Source of the DNA: Actinomycetota bacterium
Lineage (GTDB): Bacteria; Actinomycetota; Coriobacteriia; Coriobacteriales; RUG844
Direction: 5' to 3'
Length of the DNA: 6,404 nucleotides
Assembly (NCBI GenBank): GCA_013335845.1
Contig: JAAXUU010000090.1
Location: 1-6,404, forward strand
Shown: piece after piece, positions 1 through 5,102 of the stretch
How the letters are laid out: each line of letters opens with the position of its first letter
Position numbering within the stretch: position 1 is the stretch's first letter
Made by a program: the position numbers and the translations under genes
The notes under the pieces: model-generated
Told to the model about the DNA's origin: nothing
The model's input: only the letters and a program-made list of their open reading frames with translations
Database searches by the model: none

Positions 1-19
1 CAGAAAACCATTTTTTCAT
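1..19 (-). CDS. 5' end of a leftward gene, or flipped start of a signal-peptide gene (partial, runs off window)
   Basis: Read on the minus strand, an ATG at 19-17 opens M-K-K-W-F-S before the window ends. It is preceded by a near-perfect Shine-Dalgarno site (AGGAGGTG, 32-25) five bases upstream, so this is a convincing translation start even though only six codons are visible. Met-Lys-Lys followed by hydrophobic residues is typical of the n-region of a Sec signal peptide. The same W-F-S codons recur at 53-61 on the plus strand inside an inverted repeat, where they lead straight into a hydrophobic signal-peptide core that has no start of its own. The start may therefore belong to that plus-strand gene and be seen here inverted, or it may serve a second gene to the left. 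The product cannot be named. Confidence 0.5.
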
Positions 20-24
20 TTTCA

Positions 25-32
25 CACCTCCT
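25..32 (-). promoter_or_regulatory. Strong ribosome binding site for the minus-strand ATG at 19
   Basis: AGGAGGTG on the minus strand matches the anti-Shine-Dalgarno at eight positions and sits 5 nt from the ATG (7 nt if counted from AGGAGG). It is one of the strongest ribosome sites in the window, and it points away from the start-less ORF at 53-193 that appears to need it. Confidence 0.75.
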
Positions 33-52
33 AAGGGTTGATGATTTAAGTA

Positions 53-193
53 TGGTTTTCTGTTCTTTCCATTGCGCTAATCATTACCGTCTTATTTCTG
101 GCTGCCATGCCATCCCAAAGCGCCGCGGCAATTCTTATCCCCACATATCCACTTGCCAGCGGTGATTGGAGCGAAGGTGACCCGGGTTCTTAG
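53..193 (+). pseudogene. Start-less signal-peptide ORF (silent in this orientation)
   Basis: This frame is open from just after a TAA at 47-49 to the TAG at 191-193. It encodes WFSVLSIALIITVLFLAA, then MPSQSAAA, then about 20 further residues ending in GDPGS. That is the hydrophobic core and the small-residue cleavage region of a Sec signal peptide, but the positively charged n-region, start codon and ribosome site are missing from the plus strand. The only internal ATG (113-115) lies after the hydrophobic core. Joined to the minus-strand start at 19, as inversion of 1-62 would do, it becomes a 49-residue secreted peptide or small precursor beginning MKKWFS. Such a short mature part (about 20 residues) suggests either a real secreted peptide or a decayed gene. 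No family is recognised. Confidence 0.45.
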
Positions 194-253
194 GAGCACG
201 CTACGGGAAACTCTCGTATGCCCTAAAAGAAAGGGTTCTTACAGGTTTTCATC

Positions 254-454
254 CTGAAGCAAAAGGCGGAATACTCGAATCCCAAAACCCGCAAAGAAAA
301 GAAGGCGGCTATCACAGGCGGAATCATCCTGATTCTTATCGGGATTCCGATGCTTATATGCCCGGGCCCGGGTATCGTATCGATTGTAACCGGAGTTTCC
401 ATGGTGCTCGCGGGCATCGGCTTGAAGTCCAAAAAATCAGATGACGACAGCTAG
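254..454 (+). CDS. Small membrane protein with a PGPG motif, start uncertain
   Basis: The frame is open from after a TAA at 224-226 to the TAG at 452-454. It contains no ATG, GTG or TTG before the ATG at 341, which lies within the membrane segment. The best guess is a CTG start at 254 (then KQKAEYSN), eight bases after a weak AGG. The protein would be about 66 residues: a lysine/arginine-rich head (KTRKEKK), one hydrophobic hairpin reading ITGGIILILIGIPMLICPGP and onward through IVSIVTGVSMVLAGIGL, then a charged tail KSKKSDDDS. The hydrophobic-PGPG-hydrophobic pattern recalls the small membrane proteins of the PGPGW family, with Ile in place of Trp; this is resemblance only. It lies 18 nt before the gene at 473. 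It may be a true gene with a rare start, or a 5'-damaged remnant. Confidence 0.5.
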   Translation: MKQKAEYSNPKTRKEKKAAITGGIILILIGIPMLICPGPGIVSIVTGVSMVLAGIGLKSKKSDDDS

Positions 455-472
455 AAAGAGAGTTCTCACCCT

Positions 473-1108
473 ATGAGCATGCAAGATGAGAAGGCGTCAA
501 CCGAGCAGGTCCAAACCGAGCAGGGTCAAAACGAGCAAATCCAAAGCGAACAAATCCAAAACGCCTCGGCGCCTCTATTCAACTTTCGCTGGCGACTCGC
601 CGGTGGCAAACTCCCCTTGTTCTCGCGTCATATGCGCTCACTTCCCACCTATGGCATAAGCGCGCCTTTACAGGCATGGATTCGATCGCGCGTCGAGTGG
701 TCGCTGCAAAACATGACGCGAGATTACCCTGACGGGGTCTTGTGCATTTTCGTCGAGGATGAGGATATCGTGACGATTACGGTGGAGCCTTCGCGCCAAC
801 TACCCGGAATCGCTTCCCAAGGATTGCCGAGTCCTGCTGAACTCGAGGAACTGGGAACTATATGGCTCGGTGGAACGGACTCCCTTGTAGCGAAAGGGGA
901 AGTGCTCTCTGCAACCAATACCCTCGTGCGCGATCTGGCGAATACGCTCGGTTACAAGAACGGTATCTGTGTTCAGTGCTGCGAAACGATATCGGAATCG
1001 TTTGTCGTAAGTGATGAGTTCGGTATCATTCCCCTCAATACGGAACCGGGTCCTATCACAGCGAAGATGATGGAATGCTTCAACAAGGTCTGGGTAGTTT
1101 CAAAGTAA
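473..1108 (+). CDS. Hypothetical protein, possibly a degenerate class IV aminotransferase-like fold
   Basis: A 211-residue soluble protein. Residues 1-35 are a hydrophilic tail made largely of four tandem EQxQx pentapeptides (11-30). From about residue 37 the order of motifs faintly recalls class IV PLP enzymes: LPLFSRHMRSL (47-57) is like the N-terminal 'ERHLxRL' stretch, ATNTLVRDLANTLGY (147-161) like the 'KTTNrL..dlA...G' stretch, and ETISESFVVSDEFGIIP (171-187) plus GPIT (193-196) like the C-terminal 'Eg...NvFvv.dg...P...GpiT' region. In this alignment by eye the PLP-binding lysine would be Ser146 or Ala147, so catalysis is doubtful. The length is also short (class IV enzymes are usually about 270-360). 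The start is the ATG at 473, behind a purine-rich AAAGAGAG; an alternative ATG lies at 479. The function is unknown. Confidence 0.85.
   Translation: MSMQDEKASTEQVQTEQGQNEQIQSEQIQNASAPLFNFRWRLAGGKLPLFSRHMRSLPTYGISAPLQAWIRSRVEWSLQNMTRDYPDGVLCIFVEDEDIVTITVEPSRQLPGIASQGLPSPAELEELGTIWLGGTDSLVAKGEVLSATNTLVRDLANTLGYKNGICVQCCETISESFVVSDEFGIIPLNTEPGPITAKMMECFNKVWVVSK
503..562 (+). repeat. Four tandem 15-bp repeats in the 5' end of the coding region
   Basis: Four consecutive 15-bp units of the pattern GAGCAAATCCAAAGC, with small differences between copies, encode EQVQT, EQGQN, EQIQS and EQIQN. The unit length is a multiple of three, so copy-number change would lengthen or shorten a flexible Glu/Gln-rich tail without breaking the frame. 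Confidence 0.85.
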
Positions 1109-1189
1109 GTTCCCGAGCAAGGCTTCCATATAAAGTTCCCAGGTAAGAGCCAATGTTTTCCTTAATCGGTTTCCTGATTTTGCAGCGTC

Positions 1190-1219
1190 TTGCACTGGAA
1201 CCTGTAAGCGGGATATACT
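1190..1219 (+). promoter_or_regulatory. Candidate promoter of the ABC ATPase-YhgE/Pip operon
   Basis: TTGCAC at 1190-1195 and TATACT at 1214-1219 are separated by 18 bp, within the range for a housekeeping sigma promoter (3/6 and 5/6 matches). It lies in the 181-bp gap after the gene at 473-1108, with transcription expected to start near 1226, about 64 nt before the TTG start. A 7-bp hairpin (1247-1265) would lie in the leader. This is a prediction by eye. Confidence 0.4.
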
Positions 1220-1246
1220 GTTCTACCAGCCTAAAGTCGATTGGAC

Positions 1247-1265
1247 GATATCCGGCAAGGATATC
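1247..1265 (+). promoter_or_regulatory. Leader hairpin upstream of the ABC ATPase gene
   Basis: GATATCC (1247-1253), loop GGCAA, GGATATC (1259-1265) form a perfect 7-bp stem in the predicted leader, ending 12 bases before the GAGGTG ribosome site. There is no T-tract, so it is not an intrinsic terminator. It could be an operator (GATATCC is also close to palindromic) or an mRNA structure. Confidence 0.35.
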
Positions 1266-1289
1266 CCAATTCAATGCGAGGTGGATCTC

Positions 1290-2177
1290 TTGGATGGTTT
1301 GAAGCCTATCGTACTCGATCTTATCACGCGAGATGCTATACAAGAGTCATATATCATAACGCAGAACTTAGGATTGAAGACATTGCGAGGCCAAGCTTTT
1401 GGCGGGATCGACATGATGATTCCGGAAGGCAAGGTAATCGCGCTCTGTGGTGAGCACGGCACTGGTAAAACATCCCTTCTCCTCACGTTAAGCGGACGCA
1501 TGGCGTTCAATGAGGGGGTACTGAAGGTCTCCGGGTTCACTCTTCCCAAAGAGCGGAATAGGATGCGGAAAATCGCCGGTCTCGGTTTCTTCGCTCGCAT
1601 CAATGAGGTGCAATCATCCCTGTCAATGCTGGCGATCACCTCCGCTGAACTCGAATTATACGGTCGCCGCGGTGGCAGTAAGCAAGCATCCGAGTATCTT
1701 CGGGTGTGGGCGCTCGGCGAACTATCTGCTAAACGCGCAGAAGAATTGAGCGCCGAGGAGAACGTTCGGTTCGGAATCGCCCTCGGTATGGTGTGTCGAC
1801 CAAAGATTCTCATGATCGACGATATCGAGACCAACCTCACCCAACATCAAGGGCGAAAGCTCATGCACTTCTTGAAATTGCTGACGGTGCAAGGGGACCT
1901 GACGATACTCGTCGCTTGCACTGAATATGAGATCGCTCGGGGAGCCGACGCCGTGGTTCTTCTCTCGCCGGGCGCACGCATGCAGCGCGATACGGTCGAG
2001 AAGCGCGTTGTGCTGCATGAGCAAAGCTCCCACATGGGAAGCCCCACCGGGACGAAGGCCCCTGCCATCGTCGGTGGCAAGCAAGGTTTCTATGAGGATG
2101 CCCACGATGATTTGGATGAGTCTGCGGGTGATAGGGCCTCGGCCGAGGTGGCGCACATAAAACAAGGTGGTGCGTGA
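1290..2177 (+). CDS. ABC-type ATP-binding protein with degenerate catalytic motifs, partner of YhgE/Pip
   Basis: A cytoplasmic ABC ATPase-like protein of 295 residues. The TTG at 1290 is preferred because GAGGTG (1278-1283) lies six bases ahead; a GTG at 1281 in the same frame would lie inside that site. Numbered from the TTG start, Walker A is intact (GEHGTGKT, 54-61). The other motifs depart from consensus: the signature LSGGQ appears as LSAEE (153-157), Walker B reads ILMIDD (173-178) with Asp in place of the catalytic Glu, and the H-loop His appears to be Thr (VACTEYE, near 211). The last 60 residues are a hydrophilic, acidic extension not found in minimal ABC domains. It probably binds ATP but hydrolyses it slowly or uses it as a regulatory ligand. 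Its stop overlaps the start of the YhgE/Pip gene, implying coupled translation and a shared complex. Confidence 0.85.
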   Translation: MDGLKPIVLDLITRDAIQESYIITQNLGLKTLRGQAFGGIDMMIPEGKVIALCGEHGTGKTSLLLTLSGRMAFNEGVLKVSGFTLPKERNRMRKIAGLGFFARINEVQSSLSMLAITSAELELYGRRGGSKQASEYLRVWALGELSAKRAEELSAEENVRFGIALGMVCRPKILMIDDIETNLTQHQGRKLMHFLKLLTVQGDLTILVACTEYEIARGADAVVLLSPGARMQRDTVEKRVVLHEQSSHMGSPTGTKAPAIVGGKQGFYEDAHDDLDESAGDRASAEVAHIKQGGA

Positions 2178-4453
2178 TGGTATCACCCATCAGAGGTTTG
2201 CGCTTCGCGCGACATGAAATCGAGAATATAGCGGCTTCCCGCGTCATGAAAGTCCTCGTTGCTGTGATTGCTGTTATCCCTCTCTTGTATGGAGCACTCT
2301 TTCTCTGGTCAATTCTCGATCCATACAACTCGCTAGGTGAAATCCCGGTGGCTGTTGTGAACAACGATGAAGGCACGAAACACGGGAAAGAGGAAATCAA
2401 CATCGGCGATGATCTGGTGGCAAGTCTCGAGGATAACGACGAGGGCTTACAGTGGAATTTCGTCTCGGCGGATGAAGCTGGGAAAGGGATTGCTGCCGGC
2501 GACTATTACATCATGCTCACTATTCCCAAGGATTTCTCCCGCAATATCGCGAGCGCCACGACCGATACACCGACGCAAGCTCTGGTCGAAATCGAATACA
2601 ACCAATCGTTGAACATGATCGCCTCACAGATAGGCGAATCCGTGTTCGAGCAGGTTATTGCCGCACTACGAGAGAACGTGAGCGAGCAGTTCTACGAGAA
2701 TATCTTCGTTTCGATGGATGATGCTGCGGTGAATATCCAAGAGTCTGCCGATGGCGCCGGGGACTTGTCAAAAGATCTTAAGGCTATGCATTTGGGGTCG
2801 GGCATCATCACGCAGGGGCTCTCGAGTTCAGCAACGGGTGCAGCTGCTCTGACCGGTGGTCTCGAAGAACTTGCAACAGGCACAAAGACGCTGGATACGG
2901 GGACGCAGGCGCTCGCTACCGGCATGGAAACATTCGCAACGGGTACAGAGGCTCTTGCTGCAGGAGCTGAACAGGTCAGCGCCACCGGGCAGACGCTGGC
3001 AAGCGGAGCTGAGGAATTAGCAGCCGGGACTGAGCAGCTCGCGACGAGTATTCACGGGATTTCCGCTCTCATGACGCCATTTGCCATCGGCATCCAGGGG
3101 CTGGCAGACGCAACCGTCGGTATGACCGAGGAGGCCGATGCGTTCGCTTCAGATGCCTACACTGTGAGTACCGGGGTAGATAGCATCGACTCCATTCTCA
3201 ATGACCCGGCCAAAGACGATGCAACGAAAATCGCGGAGATCCAGGCTATCATGGCAGGGACCGACGGAGTACCTTTGTCGGAGACCGCACTCGAAGTCAC
3301 TGCTAAAGCAAGGGCACTGGCAGCCTCGGCCCCTGTCATCGAAGGGGGCATCTCCGCGTTCAATACGATGGTCAACGCGGGTGATCCGGCAACGGGAACC
3401 CCGTCGCTTGTCGAGACCATCGGCGCACTCGATTCGGCGATGACTGGGCTGAATACAGGAATGCACACGTTCGCAAGCGGTCTCGCTCTGTTTTCCGAAC
3501 AAGGCCTCACGCCTCTAGCCGCAGGAACCGCGGCGACCGCGGAGGGGGCGAACCAGCTTGCGACCGGAACATCCTCCCTCGCCCAAGGTACGAGTGCGCT
3601 TGCGACCGGGACATCGGCGATAGCCGAGGGGAGCGCTGTGCTCGGGGCGGGACTCGAGCAGATGGCGGCTGGGAGCTCGAACCTTACCGAGAACATCGGC
3701 GCAGCGAAGGAGGGGAGCGATGATCTAGAGATTGCCCTCGAAGACCGCGTCGAGGAACTCTCGATAAGCGATAGGGAAAAGGATGCGAAAATCGATGTGA
3801 TGAGCGACCCCATCGCTATCGAGGAGAGCTACTACACATCGGTGGATACCTATGGTATGGGTCTCGCGCCCTATTTCATAGCGCTCGGCCTATGGGTCGG
3901 CGCGTTGGTTATCTCCCTTGTACGGAAGCCCTTGAATAGCCGAATCGTTGCGAGTAATGCGGTTCCGAGCGTTGCCGTTTGGGCCGGTTTCTTACCGATG
4001 GCAGCGATAGCGGTCGTGCAAGCGGTGCTCCTCTGTCTGGTGATCCAGTTCGCACTGAAGATAGAACCTCTGCATATCGCCGGGTATTACGGCTTCGCGA
4101 TTCTGATCGCCCTAGTGTTTGCCGCCATCGTTCAAATGCTTTCGGCGGCCTTCGGTTTCCCAGGTAAGCTCGTCGTGGTCATTCTACTGGTACTGCAGCT
4201 CAGCAGTGCGGCTGGAACATTTCCAATCGAGACGACTCCGGCATTCTTCCGGGTCATCAATCCATTCCTGCCTATGACGTACGCTGTTGCCGGTATGAGA
4301 GAGTTTATCTCCGGTCTTAACATGGCCTATGCGTGGGAATGCGTCGGGGTACTCTGTGCGTTCGGAGTCGTGGCATTTCTGATTACTAGCTTCGTAGCGC
4401 ATCGAAAGCGTATGGTGACGATGGACGACATCCATCCGGTCTTGCAATTGTAG
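2177..4453 (+). CDS. YhgE/Pip family membrane protein
   Basis: A 758-residue envelope protein of the YhgE/Pip type (the family of the Lactococcus phage infection protein; related in plan to EsaA). Numbered from the GTG at 2174: a first membrane segment at 27-48; the extracytoplasmic family motif IPVAVVNNDEG just after it; a long Ala/Gly/Thr-rich central part with two blocks of seven-residue LxxG-type repeats (about 216-292 and 442-511); then five membrane segments (about 566-586, 600-628, 637-660, 665-683, 722-742) resembling an ABC-2 permease, and a short basic tail. The start is ATG 2177, overlapping the previous TGA by one base, or GTG 2174; AAGG at 2164-2167 serves either. The ATPase next to it suggests an export or envelope-remodelling complex. 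The substrate is not known for the family. Confidence 0.92.
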   Translation: MVSPIRGLRFARHEIENIAASRVMKVLVAVIAVIPLLYGALFLWSILDPYNSLGEIPVAVVNNDEGTKHGKEEINIGDDLVASLEDNDEGLQWNFVSADEAGKGIAAGDYYIMLTIPKDFSRNIASATTDTPTQALVEIEYNQSLNMIASQIGESVFEQVIAALRENVSEQFYENIFVSMDDAAVNIQESADGAGDLSKDLKAMHLGSGIITQGLSSSATGAAALTGGLEELATGTKTLDTGTQALATGMETFATGTEALAAGAEQVSATGQTLASGAEELAAGTEQLATSIHGISALMTPFAIGIQGLADATVGMTEEADAFASDAYTVSTGVDSIDSILNDPAKDDATKIAEIQAIMAGTDGVPLSETALEVTAKARALAASAPVIEGGISAFNTMVNAGDPATGTPSLVETIGALDSAMTGLNTGMHTFASGLALFSEQGLTPLAAGTAATAEGANQLATGTSSLAQGTSALATGTSAIAEGSAVLGAGLEQMAAGSSNLTENIGAAKEGSDDLEIALEDRVEELSISDREKDAKIDVMSDPIAIEESYYTSVDTYGMGLAPYFIALGLWVGALVISLVRKPLNSRIVASNAVPSVAVWAGFLPMAAIAVVQAVLLCLVIQFALKIEPLHIAGYYGFAILIALVFAAIVQMLSAAFGFPGKLVVVILLVLQLSSAAGTFPIETTPAFFRVINPFLPMTYAVAGMREFISGLNMAYAWECVGVLCAFGVVAFLITSFVAHRKRMVTMDDIHPVLQL
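2820..3050 (+). repeat. First block of LxxG heptad repeats in the YhgE/Pip gene
   Basis: About eleven imperfect 21-bp units encode heptads such as ALATGME, TFATGTE, ALAAGAE and ELAAGTE, the xxxLxxG repeat characteristic of YhgE/Pip proteins. The repeats are diverged at DNA level, so they look old and stable rather than recently expanded. They predict a long helical, possibly coiled-coil, extracytoplasmic stalk. Confidence 0.75.
3499..3705 (+). repeat. Second block of LxxG heptad repeats in the YhgE/Pip gene
   Basis: A second run of heptads (PLAAGTA, QLATGTS, SLAQGTS, ALATGTS, AIAEGSA, QMAAGSS) lies just before the C-terminal membrane domain. It is separated from the first block by about 150 residues of non-repetitive sequence. 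The two blocks could pair as an antiparallel helical hairpin; this is inference. Confidence 0.75.
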
Positions 4454-4543
4454 GAATCCAAGCAAATTCGGAGTCAAACCGGATTCAATCGAAGTAAAGC
4501 CGAAGTAAAGCAGGAGCAAATCCGGAGCCAGCGGAATGCTTAA
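4454..4543 (+). repeat. Degenerate ~11-nt tandem repeat after the YhgE/Pip stop; also an open in-frame tail
   Basis: The 90 bases after the TAG are built from loosely repeated units of about 11 nt, including an exact tandem pair CGAAGTAAAGC (4490-4500 and 4501-4511) and relatives such as AGGAGCAAATC and CGGAGCCAGCG. The same stretch stays open in the frame of the upstream gene for 29 codons (ESKQIRSQ...EQIRSQRNA) up to a TAA at 4541-4543. It may be a former C-terminal tail cut off by the TAG, a readthrough product, or chance. Confidence 0.45.
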
Positions 4544-4563
4544 GGTCGTTTGCGATTTATGCA

Positions 4564-4592
4564 TTGACCTCAGGCGTAGGTCTAGGTAAACT
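4564..4592 (+). promoter_or_regulatory. Promoter of tRNA-Lys
   Basis: TTGACC (4564-4569) and TAAACT (4587-4592) are separated by exactly 17 bp. The -35 matches consensus at five of six positions and the -10 at four. Transcription would begin near 4599, about 17 nt before the mature tRNA 5' end. This is the best-formed promoter in the window. Confidence 0.65.
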
Positions 4593-4615
4593 ACCAATTC
4601 GCGCATACATTTAAT

Positions 4616-4691
4616 GGGTCGTTAGCTCAGCTGGTAGAGCAGAGGACTTTTAATCCTAAGGTCGGGGGTTCGAGCCCCCCACGGCCTACCA
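4616..4691 (+). tRNA. tRNA-Lys (anticodon TTT), CCA encoded
   Basis: A complete 76-nt cloverleaf: acceptor strands GGGTCGT and ACGGCCT (with a G1-U72 and a U4-G69 wobble), D-arm GCTC-AGCTGGTA-GAGC, anticodon loop CTTTTAA with TTT at 4649-4651, T-arm GGGGG-TTCGAGC-CCCCC, discriminator A at 4688 and genomic CCA at 4689-4691. The outer pair of the anticodon stem would be a G27-A43 mismatch, which is slightly unusual. It has its own promoter and terminator, so it appears to be a single-gene unit. Confidence 0.96.
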
Positions 4692-4703
4692 TTAAATACC
4701 TGC

Positions 4704-4736
4704 GAAAACGTCATCTTCGGGTGGCGTTTTCTTTTT
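4704..4736 (+). terminator. Rho-independent terminator of tRNA-Lys
   Basis: A 12-bp stem (GAAAACGTCATC at 4704-4715 with GGTGGCGTTTTC at 4720-4731, two G-T pairs) closes a stable TTCG tetraloop and is followed at once by five T residues (4732-4736). This is a textbook intrinsic terminator, 12 nt after the tRNA CCA end. Confidence 0.93.
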
Positions 4737-4943
4737 ATGCGTCGGTTGAATCCCGCCATAATCCCGCATCACAACCTCGACAATTTATCGATGTTACATT
4801 TGGCAGAGCTTAGGTGCTCTACTTTTCGAAGAGGGTAGTGTTGATAAATAAATAAGGTTGCAGCTGTCCAACAATCTGATTGAAATAGGGGTATGCAATA
4901 TCAATACTACTATCCTTCGGTTATATAATGTTAAGGTGGCAAA

Positions 4944-5000
4944 ATGTCTATTGTTTTCAAACCTTTCGCAGTACGTTTTATCGGAAAGCGTATAGGATGA
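4944..5000 (+). CDS. Possible 18-codon leader peptide
   Basis: ATG at 4944 follows AAGGTGG (4934-4940) at a workable distance and opens MSIVFKPFAVRFIGKRIG, closed by TGA at 4998-5000. It lies just below a TATAAT element and about 100 nt ahead of the methyltransferase start, the position of an attenuation or translation-sensing leader ORF. The peptide is basic and hydrophobic and matches no leader peptide I know. A good ribosome site is the only direct support, so it may be chance. Confidence 0.3.
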   Translation: MSIVFKPFAVRFIGKRIG

Positions 5001-5084
5001 ACTCTTTCAAGCCGATAGTATCTTGAGTAGTAAATCCTTACTAAGAGCCTAACGGAAGTATGAACTATCTTGCTTGAAGAAACC

Positions 5085-5092
5085 AAAGGAGG
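5085..5092 (+). promoter_or_regulatory. Ribosome binding site deciding the methyltransferase start
   Basis: AAAGGAGG lies ten bases before ATG 5103 and downstream of the alternative TTG at 5070. This places the true start at 5103. Confidence 0.8.
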
Positions 5093-5102
5093 GATAGTCA
5101 AC

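Larger units (their letters stand above)
1..62. repeat. Short inverted-repeat cassette (arms 1-11 and 52-62) enclosing a ribosome site and start codon
   Basis: CAGAAAACCAT at 1-11 is the exact reverse complement of ATGGTTTTCTG at 52-62. The left arm is cut by the window edge, so 11 bp is a minimum length. The 40-bp interior carries the AGGAGGTG site and the ATG, both on the minus strand. Reversing 1-62 in place puts the ATG at 44-46, in the same frame as the open frame at 53-193. The arms encode the shared W-F-S codons, so a crossover anywhere within them would leave the coding frame intact. The architecture resembles an invertible expression switch, but no recombinase gene is visible in the window and an assembly artefact cannot be excluded. 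Confidence 0.55.
4737..5102 (+). promoter_or_regulatory. Long intergenic leader of the methyltransferase gene
   Basis: This 366-base gap separates the tRNA terminator from the methyltransferase start. From 4737 to about 4879 nothing is recognised beyond a short direct repeat (AATCCCGC twice) and a small AGAGC/GCTCT inverted repeat. Two promoter-like elements follow: TTGAAA (4880-4885) with AATACT (4903-4908) at 17 bp, and a perfect TATAAT (4924-4929) with a poor -35. Downstream lie a possible 18-codon leader ORF (4944-5000), an AU-rich hairpin TAGTAA-ATCC-TTACTA (5028-5043) and the strong ribosome site AAAGGAGG (5085-5092). No known riboswitch is recognised. Confidence 0.4.

Noticed and set aside
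223..432. Minus-strand ORF opposite the PGPG protein
   Set aside because: The plus-strand frame has the convincing membrane-protein pattern; the reverse frame has no ribosome site and unnatural composition.
1271..1840. Long minus-strand open frame opposite the ABC ATPase
   Set aside because: Its translation is Ser/Arg-rich and unlike any family, and the plus strand encodes clear Walker motifs; it is an antisense shadow.
3157..3813. Minus-strand open frame of 218 codons opposite the YhgE/Pip repeats
   Set aside because: Ala/Ser/Val/Pro-rich low complexity arising from the complement of the heptad repeats; no ribosome site or family signal.
4671..4691. tRNA 3' end as an integration attachment site
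   Set aside because: No second copy of the tRNA 3' end and no integrase are visible in the window.
5070..5102. TTG at 5070 as the methyltransferase start
   Set aside because: The strong AAAGGAGG site lies downstream of it and is correctly placed for ATG 5103. The extra residues also add nothing family-like.
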